Of a DNA stretch of 64,000 nt, positions 17,158-26,799 are shown one piece after another. The stretch's first letter is position 1. Every line of letters begins with the position of its first letter. The stretch is from an uncultured Gammaproteobacteria bacterium (GTDB lineage Bacteria; Pseudomonadota; Gammaproteobacteria; Pseudomonadales; Azotimanducaceae): NCBI GenBank assembly GCA_913050215.1, contig CAJXBG010000007.1, forward strand, positions 1 through 64,000, written 5' to 3'. The translations under genes were made by a program, and so were the position numbers. The notes beneath the pieces were generated by a model. That model searched no databases, was not told the origin of the DNA, and worked only from the letters and a program-made list of their open reading frames with translations.

Positions 17158-19356
17158 TTAGATTGTGTCGATAGGGTCAACGTCTATGCTCCAACGCACC
17201 CTCCGGTTGGGCGGTGCATCTGTGATGAGTGCTATGCAGTTCGATATCAGCTGATGGAGTGATTTTCGATGAATGGACGAAAGTAGCAGCTGGGCCCGGA
17301 ACTTGCCGGCTTTTTTCTCCATTTGAGAGGGGATGGGGCCTAACGCTAAAGTTGAGGGGAAGTGAGGTAAGGTCTTGGCGAGGTCGCCAAGAAATTTCAT
17401 CGCTTCGTCTCGATTGACGGCTTCTGCGCGTATCATAGCCTGAAAATGATAAGGCGGCAGTTCATTCTCAAGTCGATCGGCCAGTAAGTGTTCCGCAAAA
17501 CTAGTGTATCCCTCCTCAATCAGGGAGCGTAAGACAGGTTCGTTAGGGAAGTGGGTTTGTAGGCAAATGGTGCCAGGTTTTTCTTCTCTACCGGCCCGAC
17601 CACCAACCTGTAAAAGAAGCTGTCCCATCTTCTCAATTGCTTTGTAATCCGAACTATAAAAGCCAGCATCCATATCAGGTATTGCAACGAGTGTGACCGA
17701 GGGAAAGTGGTGGCCTTTGGCGAGCAATTGTGTGCCGACAAGGATCGCAGCACCGCCTTCGGTTACCTCTGAAACCACTTTTTCCATTGAACCCTTCTGA
17801 CGGGTAGAGTCGCGGTCGACTCTAATAACTTTTGTGTCTGGAAATAAATCATTCAGCACTTGTTCCAGTCTCTGGGTGCCGGCGCCAAGAGGGACAAGTT
17901 GAGACGAATTGCAATCCGGACAGGCTCTGGGAATTTTTGCAGTTGATGAGCAGTGATGGCATCGTAAACTATTAAAATGTACCGTAAGGCGGGCATCACA
18001 CCGAGTGCACTGTGCAATCCAGCCGCACTCATGACACAGCAATACCGGTGAGTAACCCCGCCGGTTTATGAAAACCAGTACCTGATTTCCAGCGGACAAA
18101 TGTGTCCTCATCGTGTTAACCAAGGCCGAGGATAGCCCTTCTTTCAGGTCTGCTTTTCGAATGTTCAGAATGTCAAAGCTTGCTGGGCGAGCTTCTCCGG
18201 CACGTTCGGTCAGCTCAGCGAGCGCATATTTTTTCGTTTGTGCATTGTGGTAGCTTTCTAATGATGGTGTTGCCGATCCGAGTACGGTTGGGATTCTCTC
18301 CCATTGGCCTCGAAGCACTGCAAGATCCCTAGCGCTGTATTTGAAACCGGTTTGCTGTTTGAAAGAGGCATCGTGTTCTTCGTCCACGATGATTATGCCG
18401 GGATTAAGAAGAGGCGTAAAAATCGCTGAGCGTGTGCCAATGACAATGCCCGCGTGTCCGGTCGCTGCCGCACGATAGGCGTTCAGTCGTTCAAGATCCG
18501 TCATACCAGAGTGGAGGGAAACAACAGGCACATTAAAGCGGGTCTTGAATCGATTAATAGTCTGGGGTGTTAATCCTATCTCTGGTACTAATACCAGAGC
18601 CTGTCGTCCCTCGTGCAACAATCGACTAATTGACTGCAAGTACACTTCGGTTTTGCCACTACCTGTGACGCCGTAAAGCAGGGTCGTGCGGGTCGCATTC
18701 TGCTCCACGCAAATTGTTGCGGCCCGTTGTTCATCACTTAAGCTAAACGGTGCTGGTTTGCTGATTCTTCCAGTAGAAGAAAAAGGGCTCAAGGTCAGAT
18801 CACGCGTATGCCATGACACTAGCTCGCGGGCAATCAGTGCATCTACTACTGACCGCTTGTATTCTAGTTCAGATAGTTCAGTTGCAGTGACACCATCATC
18901 ACGTTCTGCGATAAGTTGAAGCAAGCTTCTTTGTCGGGGTGCGCGCGTGAGTGCCGCAATGGCCGTCTCTACCGTCGTTGTTCCAGCCGTTAACTTCAAA
19001 ACCCTAAGTTGTTGACTCGCTGACTTTCCGGTTCGAAGAAGTGTTGGAAGTGCTGTGGAAAAGACTTCGCCGATCGGATGATGATAATAGTCTGAAGCCC
19101 AGAGACATAATCTGATCAAAATCGGACTGATGATCGGCGTTGAATCCAGTTTATTGCCAATCGATTTCAATTTTTCTGCGGGGTAGGTGGTTTCGCTGGC
19201 AGTGTTTAGGACAATTCCAATCATCGTCCTTCTACCAAAAGGCACGAGTACCCGAATACCCACAGGAAAAGGCCCCAGTTCAGATGCGGCTGAATAGGTA
19301 AAGGTTTGTCGCACCGGTGTCGGAAGAGCGACTTCGAGATAGACTGTTTCAGTCAC
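17158..19356 (-). CDS. priA: Primosomal replication restart helicase PriA
   Basis: A 732-residue DEXH helicase that recognises stalled replication forks and reloads the replisome. It has the 3'-DNA-binding N-terminal domain, Walker A GVTGSGKTEVY, the DEEHD box, the zinc-binding cysteines (CHECGWIAQCTRC, then CHHC and CPDC), the motif V/VI segment with GGRAGRE, and the C-terminal domain. It starts at GTG with no strong ribosome binding site. It is divergent from rpmE, the same pairing seen in many gammaproteobacteria. Confidence 0.97.
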   Translation of the reverse strand: MTETVYLEVALPTPVRQTFTYSAASELGPFPVGIRVLVPFGRRTMIGIVLNTASETTYPAEKLKSIGNKLDSTPIISPILIRLCLWASDYYHHPIGEVFSTALPTLLRTGKSASQQLRVLKLTAGTTTVETAIAALTRAPRQRSLLQLIAERDDGVTATELSELEYKRSVVDALIARELVSWHTRDLTLSPFSSTGRISKPAPFSLSDEQRAATICVEQNATRTTLLYGVTGSGKTEVYLQSISRLLHEGRQALVLVPEIGLTPQTINRFKTRFNVPVVSLHSGMTDLERLNAYRAAATGHAGIVIGTRSAIFTPLLNPGIIIVDEEHDASFKQQTGFKYSARDLAVLRGQWERIPTVLGSATPSLESYHNAQTKKYALAELTERAGEARPASFDILNIRKADLKEGLSSALVNTMRTHLSAGNQVLVFINRRGYSPVLLCHECGWIAQCTRCDARLTVHFNSLRCHHCSSTAKIPRACPDCNSSQLVPLGAGTQRLEQVLNDLFPDTKVIRVDRDSTRQKGSMEKVVSEVTEGGAAILVGTQLLAKGHHFPSVTLVAIPDMDAGFYSSDYKAIEKMGQLLLQVGGRAGREEKPGTICLQTHFPNEPVLRSLIEEGYTSFAEHLLADRLENELPPYHFQAMIRAEAVNRDEAMKFLGDLAKTLPHFPSTLALGPIPSQMEKKAGKFRAQLLLSSIHRKSLHQLISNCIALITDAPPNRRVRWSIDVDPIDTI

Positions 19357-19478
19357 GATTTTCGGAGAAAGTTAGTCGGCTACGGGAGTATTATGCCTTT
19401 TTACACGTGACGATGGAGCTTTTACAACGGTTGTGTTCAAAGGAATGTTGACTGTTCTTTTGTTCGCTAGATTGATGC

Positions 19479-19506
19479 TTGATATTAGAATCGTCTCTGG
19501 TATCAT
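19479..19506 (+). promoter_or_regulatory. Predicted sigma-70 promoter of rpmE
   Basis: The -35 box TTGATA (19479-19484) and -10 box TATCAT (19501-19506) are separated by 16 nt; each matches consensus at five of six positions. A TG pair is at the end of the spacer just before the -10. Predicted transcription start is near 19513, about 23 nt before the rpmE ATG. Confidence 0.6.
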
Positions 19507-19535
19507 TCGGGGCCCGCAAAGTCAGGTTCAGAACA

Positions 19536-19748
19536 ATGAAAGCAGATACACACCCAAAATACGAAGAAATTACTGCCACCTGTAGCTGCGGCAATGTGAT
19601 TTCAACTCGTTCGACAGTTTGTGAAGATATCCATTTGGATGTTTGTTCACAGTGCCACCCGTTTTATACCGGTAAGCAGAAGATTCTCGATACCGCTGGT
19701 CGAATTGATCGATTCAACAAGCGTTTCGGCGCCAGAGGTAGCAAATAG
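19536..19748 (+). CDS. rpmE: 50S ribosomal protein L31 (zinc-binding form)
   Basis: A 70-residue L31. The start MKADTHPKY aligns with known L31 proteins, and the longer frame upstream runs through the promoter. Zinc ligands C16, C18, C37 and C40 are present, so this is the C+ form, for which the zinc-independent paralogue RpmE2 is the usual substitute under zinc limitation. No paralogue is in the window. It is followed by a strong terminator and is divergent from priA. Confidence 0.97.
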   Translation: MKADTHPKYEEITATCSCGNVISTRSTVCEDIHLDVCSQCHPFYTGKQKILDTAGRIDRFNKRFGARGSK

Positions 19749-19791
19749 TCGCGTCTCATCGCGCAAGAGTAATAGAAGCAATATTGTTGAA

Positions 19792-19814
19792 GGGCGCCAT
19801 TGGCGCCCTTTTTT
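19792..19814 (+). terminator. Rho-independent terminator after rpmE
   Basis: A GGGCGCC stem (19792-19798) pairs with GGCGCCC (19802-19808) around a 3-nt loop and is followed by six T residues (19809-19814). It lies 44 nt after the rpmE stop and separates it from the malic enzyme gene. Confidence 0.9.
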
Positions 19815-19880
19815 ATGTCGGTTTTCGGGGTCAAACCCCAAACAGCAAGTACAAAAATCAACTTACCCCTGGAGTTAAAC

Positions 19881-21131
19881 ATGTCTGACGGGAATACAAT
19901 GAGGGAGCGAGCCCTTCGGTACCACTCAAAACCGACCCCCGGAAAAATTGCACTATCACTGACAACTGCGACTGAAAATGCCGATGATCTTGCACTTGCC
20001 TATTCTCCCGGTGTTGGAGAGCCCGTAAAAGAAATCGGCCGTGATCCGGCATTAGCCTATGACTATACTTCCAAAGGTAATCTGGTCGGCGTGATTAGTA
20101 ACGGTACAGCGATTTTGGGTCTTGGCAATCTGGGCGCGCTTGCGAGTAAACCGGTCATGGAGGGTAAGGCGCTTCTTTTTAAGCGGTTCGCTAATGTCGA
20201 TTGTTTCGATATCGAGGTGACGACTCAGGACGTGGAAGAATTCATTACCGTTGTTTCAAATATTGCGCCGACTTTTGGTGGCATTAATCTCGAAGATATT
20301 GCTGCTCCGCACTGTTTTGAGATTGAGCGACGTTTGAAAGACATGCTGGATATTCCGGTTTTTCATGATGATCAACACGGTACTGCTATCGTTACTGCAG
20401 CTGGGCTTCTTAATGCGCTTGAGTTACGCGGCAAGAATATCGAGGATGCTAAACTGGTATGCCTGGGTGCTGGGGCAGCTGCGACTGCGATCATGAATTT
20501 GTTGCTCGAACTCGGACTCAACCAAGACAATATATATATGGTTGACTCCAAGGGTATTATTCATTCTGAGCGAGAAGGTCTAACAGCTGAAAAAGCGAAA
20601 TTTGTGCAGACGACAAACAAGCGAACGCTAGCGGAAGCTTGTGAAGATGCTGATGTGTTCATTGGCGTCTCGGGCGCAAATCTGCTTGATGAACAGAGCC
20701 TAAAGAACATGAGTTCTAACCCCGTTGTATTTGCCATGGCGAATCCAGATCCGGAGATCTCTCCTGACAGGGCTGCAGAGGTTCGAGATGATGTCATCAT
20801 GGCAACGGGACGTTCAGACTATCCAAATCAGGTCAACAATGTCCTTTGTTTCCCCTTTATATTCAGAGGTGCACTCGATGTTCATGCTTCTGAAATAAAT
20901 GAAGAGATGAAGATGGCCGCGGTACACGCCATCAGAGGATTGGCCAAGGAACCGGTTCCAGCTGAGGTGTTGGCTGCTTACCCGGACGTGACCAGTTTAG
21001 AATTTGGTGCCGAATACATTATTCCAAAACCGCTCGATCCGAGACTGTTGAAAGCAGTAGCCACTGCCGTGGCTCAAGCTGCTATTGACTCTGGCGTAGC
21101 CAGGAAGAACACGATTCCGAGTTACGACTAA
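19881..21131 (+). CDS. Malic enzyme (short form without phosphotransacetylase domain)
   Basis: A 416-residue oxidative decarboxylase of malate to pyruvate. The malic domain has [13 protein letters not shown] and [18 protein letters not shown], then [11 protein letters not shown]; the NAD(P)-binding domain has GLNA followed by [11 protein letters not shown]. It lacks the C-terminal phosphotransacetylase-like domain of MaeB, resembling the short enzyme at this locus in Pseudomonas. Cofactor preference cannot be decided. The ATG at 19881 has GGAG 6 nt upstream. The upstream reading frame would start inside the rpmE terminator. Confidence 0.92.
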   Translation: MSDGNTMRERALRYHSKPTPGKIALSLTTATENADDLALAYSPGVGEPVKEIGRDPALAYDYTSKGNLVGVISNGTAILGLGNLGALASKPVMEGKALLFKRFANVDCFDIEVTTQDVEEFITVVSNIAPTFGGINLEDIAAPHCFEIERRLKDMLDIPVFHDDQHGTAIVTAAGLLNALELRGKNIEDAKLVCLGAGAAATAIMNLLLELGLNQDNIYMVDSKGIIHSEREGLTAEKAKFVQTTNKRTLAEACEDADVFIGVSGANLLDEQSLKNMSSNPVVFAMANPDPEISPDRAAEVRDDVIMATGRSDYPNQVNNVLCFPFIFRGALDVHASEINEEMKMAAVHAIRGLAKEPVPAEVLAAYPDVTSLEFGAEYIIPKPLDPRLLKAVATAVAQAAIDSGVARKNTIPSYD

Positions 21132-21186
21132 CCCTTGCGTGCTGTGTTTCAGTTTTGCTAGTGGCCCGGTCCAGTAGCGGCGCGGG

Positions 21187-23565
21187 TTAGAAGATCTGTT
21201 GGAGCGTGTTTTCTTTCTCGTCCTCTTTCTGCGCCAGCTTGGGTGCTGGCGCATACTCTTCCCTGAAAATTTCAAAAATGGCTTCACGGTCATCCTGCGC
21301 TGCACGTAGCCCCGTCAGCGGGTCTATTCGAACAGTGACGAGGCCGTTGGGCTGAGCAAGGGCAGATGTTTCGTTTTCCGGTGGTAGCGCTACCCTCATG
21401 AATTCAATCCAGCTTTCAATGGGCGTTGTCGAGCCAAATTCTCGAGAGCCAACGGATCCATTGTTGTCGTATCCTGCCCAGGTGGTTGCGACCAGATCAG
21501 GCGTGTAACCGGAAAACCATATGTCAGCATCGTTGGTGGTGCCTGTTTTTCCCCTGATATCCGTTCTTTTCAACTCCCTGGTAGCCTTGGTGCCAGTGCC
21601 TTTGCGCATAACGTCTTGCAGAATACTATCCATAATATAAGCGACACGTGGCTCGATGATTCGCTTGGCCGCCAACTGGCCTTCCTCGCAATGTTCTCCG
21701 CATGCCGTCGGCGGTTTAGCTGTGAATTCAACATCGCCGTTAATTGATTCGATTTTTGATATTAGGTAAGGGGCGACTTTGTAGCCGCCGTTAGCAAACG
21801 AGGCGTAACCGGTAGCGACCTCCAGTGGCGTCAGAGCTATAGTGCCGCCGCCAAACGCAAGCTGGACATTCACAGGAAAAGTTGAGGTGTCGAAACCAAA
21901 GCGCGAGACATAATCAATCGCTTTTTGCGCGCCGAGAGCAAGAATGACCCTGAGAGAAACGAGATTTTTAGATTTGTATAACGCCTGTCTTAGTCGAAGA
22001 TCTCCCTCAAACTCATCTTTCCAGTTTGAAGGGCGGTAAACTTGTTCAAGATCGCCACCGGGCAAAACGACGGGCGCATCATTGTAAATTGTTGCGGCCG
22101 TATGACCGGATTCGATTGCGCCGGCATAAAAGAATGGTTTGAAGTTAGAGCCGGGCTGCCGTCTTGCCTGGGTTGCATGATTGTATTGTTGCGCTGTGAA
22201 GTGATAGCCACCGACCATCGATTTTATGGCTCCGTCTGCAGGATTCAGCGCAACCAGTGCCGCTTGTATCGCAGGTACCTGGCCGAGTGACCATGAATTG
22301 TCGTCTCTTCTGTCAATACGGATCAAATCACCCGTGCCGACAACATCTGACGCAAGCTTTGGACGGGGGCCCCGCGTGTCAACGTCGATGTAAGGTCGTG
22401 CCCAACTGATGCCGTTCCAGTCTATCTCAATGACTTCAAGCGTTTTGTTTAGCACCCTGATTGATTGTTCACCGGCTGAGAGTACGATGGCGGGATGTTG
22501 GTTACCCAGTATCTTGGCATTCTCCAGCGTTTTTACCCAGTTGGCGGGGTAGCCATATTCCGGTGCTGCCAGATATTCGCTGGTTCCCTGAATACTTTTA
22601 TACTCTGGCCCTCGATAGCCATGCCTACGATCATATTCGTTCAGTTTTTTGGTAATTGCTGCTTCAGCGGCGAGCTGTTTCTTGCTATCGATCGTTGTGT
22701 GGACGATAAGCCCTTGACTGTATGCGCCGCGGCCATAATCAGTTAGTAATTGCTTACGTACCATTTCCGCTATGTATAACGCGGGGAGATCGATGTCTCT
22801 TCCGTAAACGCTCGCGGTTATGGGTGCAGCTCGGGCTTCATCGTATTGATCCTTTGTAATACTTCTCTGTTCCAGCATGCGCGAAAGAATAAGGTTTCTT
22901 CGGTCGATAGCCCGACGCGGCCCGTTGATCGGATTCCCGGCTTCAGGTGCCTGAGGAATGCCCGCCAACATAGCCAATTGTGCGAGGTTGAGTTTTTCGG
23001 GATTCTGACCATAGTAAGTCTGCGCAGCAGCTTTGATACCAAACGCATGTTTCCCGAACGGGATGATGTTGAGATATAGGGTGAGAATCTCTTGTTTGCT
23101 TAGCTCTCTTTCCAGCTTTAATGCTAATAACATCTCCTTAAACTTTCGTGTAAATCTGACTTCTGTTTCCCCGGAGATGTTCTTGACCAATTGCATTGTG
23201 ATTGTGGACGCGCCGGTACGAATCGATCCTTTGTTACGGATAAGTTGCCAACTGGCGTTAGCCAGGGTAATGATGTCGACGCCGCTGTGTTCGAAATATC
23301 TTTTGTCTTCAGTGTCTAGCAAGGCTTTGATAAATAGAGGTGGAATTTCCTCAAACGTGACCGGCGACAGACGCTCGCCAAACTCCTGAATCAGTTTGTT
23401 GTCGGCGGAATAAATTCGCAGCGGGGCCTTAAATTTGACGTTCTTAAATTGCGCTGCATCCGGAATTTGCGGGTTCAGATAAAGATACATCCCAGACAGA
23501 ACCAGGCCTGTGCCACACACAAGCGTCAGGGCGAACCATAGAATCAAGCTGGCGAGTAGCCGCAT
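21187..23565 (-). CDS. mrcA: Penicillin-binding protein 1A (bifunctional)
   Basis: A 792-residue class A PBP anchored by an N-terminal helix (about 1-25). The GT51 glycosyltransferase domain shows EDKRYFEHSGVD and the STITMQLVKN motif. The transpeptidase domain has the SxxK serine in PGSNFKPF, an SKN motif and GKTGTTND. An OB-like insertion sits between them, as in PonA/MrcA. It polymerises and cross-links peptidoglycan in the periplasm. It converges with the malic enzyme and is divergent from pilM, the common mrcA-pil arrangement. Confidence 0.96.
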   Translation of the reverse strand: MRLLASLILWFALTLVCGTGLVLSGMYLYLNPQIPDAAQFKNVKFKAPLRIYSADNKLIQEFGERLSPVTFEEIPPLFIKALLDTEDKRYFEHSGVDIITLANASWQLIRNKGSIRTGASTITMQLVKNISGETEVRFTRKFKEMLLALKLERELSKQEILTLYLNIIPFGKHAFGIKAAAQTYYGQNPEKLNLAQLAMLAGIPQAPEAGNPINGPRRAIDRRNLILSRMLEQRSITKDQYDEARAAPITASVYGRDIDLPALYIAEMVRKQLLTDYGRGAYSQGLIVHTTIDSKKQLAAEAAITKKLNEYDRRHGYRGPEYKSIQGTSEYLAAPEYGYPANWVKTLENAKILGNQHPAIVLSAGEQSIRVLNKTLEVIEIDWNGISWARPYIDVDTRGPRPKLASDVVGTGDLIRIDRRDDNSWSLGQVPAIQAALVALNPADGAIKSMVGGYHFTAQQYNHATQARRQPGSNFKPFFYAGAIESGHTAATIYNDAPVVLPGGDLEQVYRPSNWKDEFEGDLRLRQALYKSKNLVSLRVILALGAQKAIDYVSRFGFDTSTFPVNVQLAFGGGTIALTPLEVATGYASFANGGYKVAPYLISKIESINGDVEFTAKPPTACGEHCEEGQLAAKRIIEPRVAYIMDSILQDVMRKGTGTKATRELKRTDIRGKTGTTNDADIWFSGYTPDLVATTWAGYDNNGSVGSREFGSTTPIESWIEFMRVALPPENETSALAQPNGLVTVRIDPLTGLRAAQDDREAIFEIFREEYAPAPKLAQKEDEKENTLQQIF

Positions 23566-23750
23566 AATGAATTAGTAAACCGGATTGGGAATATGGAAGG
23601 CAATTATAGAGCTTTTTTTGCGCGAAAGTGGAGTCAAGTCAATCGAAAACAGACATACAATGCCAAAATTCCAATTCAAATTTCCTCCTTTTGACAGCCA
23701 TAATTCTCCAGTAAATGAGCAGTTATGCGTTTTTACTTACTTTTCTTTGT

Positions 23751-23779
23751 TTGCGATAAATTTAAGAGTGTTATCTAAT
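23751..23779 (+). promoter_or_regulatory. Possible promoter of the pilMNOPQ operon
   Basis: TTGCGA (23751-23756) and TCTAAT (23774-23779) are spaced by 17 nt, about 45 nt before the pilM start. The -35 match is modest. Nothing else in the 265-bp mrcA-pilM gap stands out. Confidence 0.3.
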
Positions 23780-23821
23780 GTGTTATTGCATGTATCGACC
23801 GTAAGTACGCGTACTAGATAG

Positions 23822-24898
<1,077 letters not shown>

Positions 24899-24970
24899 TG
24901 AGTGGAAATGTGATCTTGGCAACGATGGATTCTATGAGTGGCGTTGAAGGGACAGCAAGGATGGCGGTCG

Positions 24971-25537
24971 ATGGCTGACATAAAAATCAACCTGCTCCCC
25001 TGGCGTGAAGCGCTGCGGGAAGAGAAGAAAAGAGAGTTTTTGAATGTGCTGGTCGGAATTGTCGTTTTCGCCGGGATCCTGATTTTTGCGGCTGATCGTT
25101 TCTACAAGGGTTCAATAGATGCGCAGTTGGCGAGAAATACTTTCCTTGATAAAGAAATCAAGGTGCTAGAGGGGCAAATCGAAGAGATTAAGCTCCTCCG
25201 GCAGAAACGCAACGAATTGCTGTCCAGAATGCAGGTTATTCAGGAGCTGCAGGGTAACCGGCCAGTCATTGTGCGAATGTTTGATGAGTTGGCGCGCAGG
25301 CTTGCGGAGCGGGTTTTCTACACTGAAATTACCGTAACCGATAAAAACATCCAGATCTCCGGTATCGCCGAATCAAACAACCGGATTTCAAGTCAGTTGC
25401 GAAATTTTCAGGAATCGGACTGGTTCACCAGGCCTAATGTGACACAAATTAATGCGGCACCAACGTTCGGTCCGCAGGCAAGCAGCTTTGAATTGTCGGT
25501 AAAACAAGACACGCCAGCAATCAAGGGGGCTAACTAG
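24971..25537 (+). CDS. pilN: Type IV pilus assembly protein PilN
   Basis: A 188-residue bitopic protein of the pilus alignment complex. The N-terminal INLLPWREALR motif (about 4-15) is the PilM-binding peptide. A membrane helix follows (about 27-45), then a coiled coil and a ferredoxin-like periplasmic domain. The start MADIKINLL is set by that motif and by AAGGA about 9 nt upstream; the in-frame ATG at 24938 is unlikely. It is 72 nt after pilM and 2 nt before pilO. Confidence 0.94.
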   Translation: MADIKINLLPWREALREEKKREFLNVLVGIVVFAGILIFAADRFYKGSIDAQLARNTFLDKEIKVLEGQIEEIKLLRQKRNELLSRMQVIQELQGNRPVIVRMFDELARRLAERVFYTEITVTDKNIQISGIAESNNRISSQLRNFQESDWFTRPNVTQINAAPTFGPQASSFELSVKQDTPAIKGAN

Positions 25538-25539
25538 CC

Positions 25540-26184
25540 ATGGCTTTAGAAGACGTAGTCGATAGTTTAAAGAATTTCGACATGGATCAGCTCAATGATC
25601 TAAATAACGTTGGATCCTGGCCGTTGGCGGTCAAGCTGATTATGTGGGTGTTGGCGTTTGTTGGTGCTTTGACGGCCGGATATTTTGTCCATGTCACAAA
25701 TTTACAAACAGCGTTGGCAAAGACTAAAGCTCAGGAAAGCGCGCTTCGTGGTGATTATCGTCAGAAATATTTTGAAGCTGAACATTTAGAGGCTTACCGT
25801 CAGCAACAACTCGAGATGGAAAAATCCTTCGAAGCCATTCTCAGACAGCTGCCCAGCGACACAGAAATCCCGGGTTTGATCGAAGATATCACGCTGGTGG
25901 GTTTGAGGAATGGCTTATCGTTCACCAGCATTGATCTTCAACCGGAAGAACAGCACGAGTTTTACATAGAAAAACCCATCAAGATCATTGTATCGGGGAG
26001 TTATCACGATCTCGGGTCCTTTGTTAGTGATGTTGCTGATTTGTCACGCATTGTGACGTTACACGATTTTAGCATGTCACCCGTGCGGTCGAGGAACGCG
26101 CAGCGAAATATTGAAGTCACCGGGGGGCTCATTCAAATGAGTATTACCGCTAAAACCTATCGCTACAATGATGAGCGGGGTTAG
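25540..26184 (+). CDS. pilO: Type IV pilus assembly protein PilO
   Basis: A 214-residue bitopic inner-membrane protein. One transmembrane helix (about 28-50) is followed by a coiled coil and a periplasmic domain that dimerises with PilN. The conserved LPSDTEIPGLIEDIT segment and IVTLHDFSMSP near the C-terminus are typical. It is adjacent to pilN and pilP (11 nt gap). Confidence 0.94.
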   Translation: MALEDVVDSLKNFDMDQLNDLNNVGSWPLAVKLIMWVLAFVGALTAGYFVHVTNLQTALAKTKAQESALRGDYRQKYFEAEHLEAYRQQQLEMEKSFEAILRQLPSDTEIPGLIEDITLVGLRNGLSFTSIDLQPEEQHEFYIEKPIKIIVSGSYHDLGSFVSDVADLSRIVTLHDFSMSPVRSRNAQRNIEVTGGLIQMSITAKTYRYNDERG

Positions 26185-26195
26185 GCAGGCGTAAG

Positions 26196-26750
26196 ATGAA
26201 ACGGGGTATTACGACAGTAGTGATTCGGTTTCTTGCGTGGGCAGGTGCATCGTTGCTTTTGAGTGCCTGCGGTACTAATGATCAGTATGCCGATATTCGG
26301 TCGTTTATGACTGAGGTTGAAAACGAACCCAGTGGTCAGATAGCACCATTGCCAGAGTTTGAACCCTACCAACCATTTACTTATGGTTCGGCAAACCTGC
26401 GGAGTCCGTTTGAGCCGCCAGTTGTGATCCCAGTATTGACGGAAGAACAGCAAGTTAATAGTGGCGTGAAACCACCCGTCGACCATGTAAAACAATACCT
26501 CGAGCGATTTAATCTAGCCTCTTTGGTGATGGTTGGTTCTCTGGAGCAAGCTGGTGCAACCTGGGCGTTAATTGAAGACGCAGACGCTGGTGTTCACCGG
26601 GTACAAATCGGAGATTTTATGGGGACCTCGTGGGGGCAGGTTAAAAGTATCAACGATACTAGAATAGATATTATCGAAATTGTGAGTGATGGTGGTGGTG
26701 GCTGGTTGAAAAGACCACGAACTATCGAGTTAAAAAGTGTTGTTGAGTAG
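26196..26750 (+). CDS. pilP: Type IV pilus lipoprotein PilP
   Basis: A 184-residue inner-membrane lipoprotein that links PilN/PilO to the secretin PilQ. The signal peptide ends in the lipobox LLSAC with C25 as the lipidated residue. A disordered proline-rich linker and the beta-sandwich PilP domain follow (VMVGSLEQAGATWALIED, then VHRVQIGDFMG). It is in operon order between pilO and pilQ. Confidence 0.94.
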   Translation: MKRGITTVVIRFLAWAGASLLLSACGTNDQYADIRSFMTEVENEPSGQIAPLPEFEPYQPFTYGSANLRSPFEPPVVIPVLTEEQQVNSGVKPPVDHVKQYLERFNLASLVMVGSLEQAGATWALIEDADAGVHRVQIGDFMGTSWGQVKSINDTRIDIIEIVSDGGGGWLKRPRTIELKSVVE

Positions 26751-26799
26751 TTCACTGCGCTAGTTATCAACAACGAAAAGAATATATTGGGAGCAATTC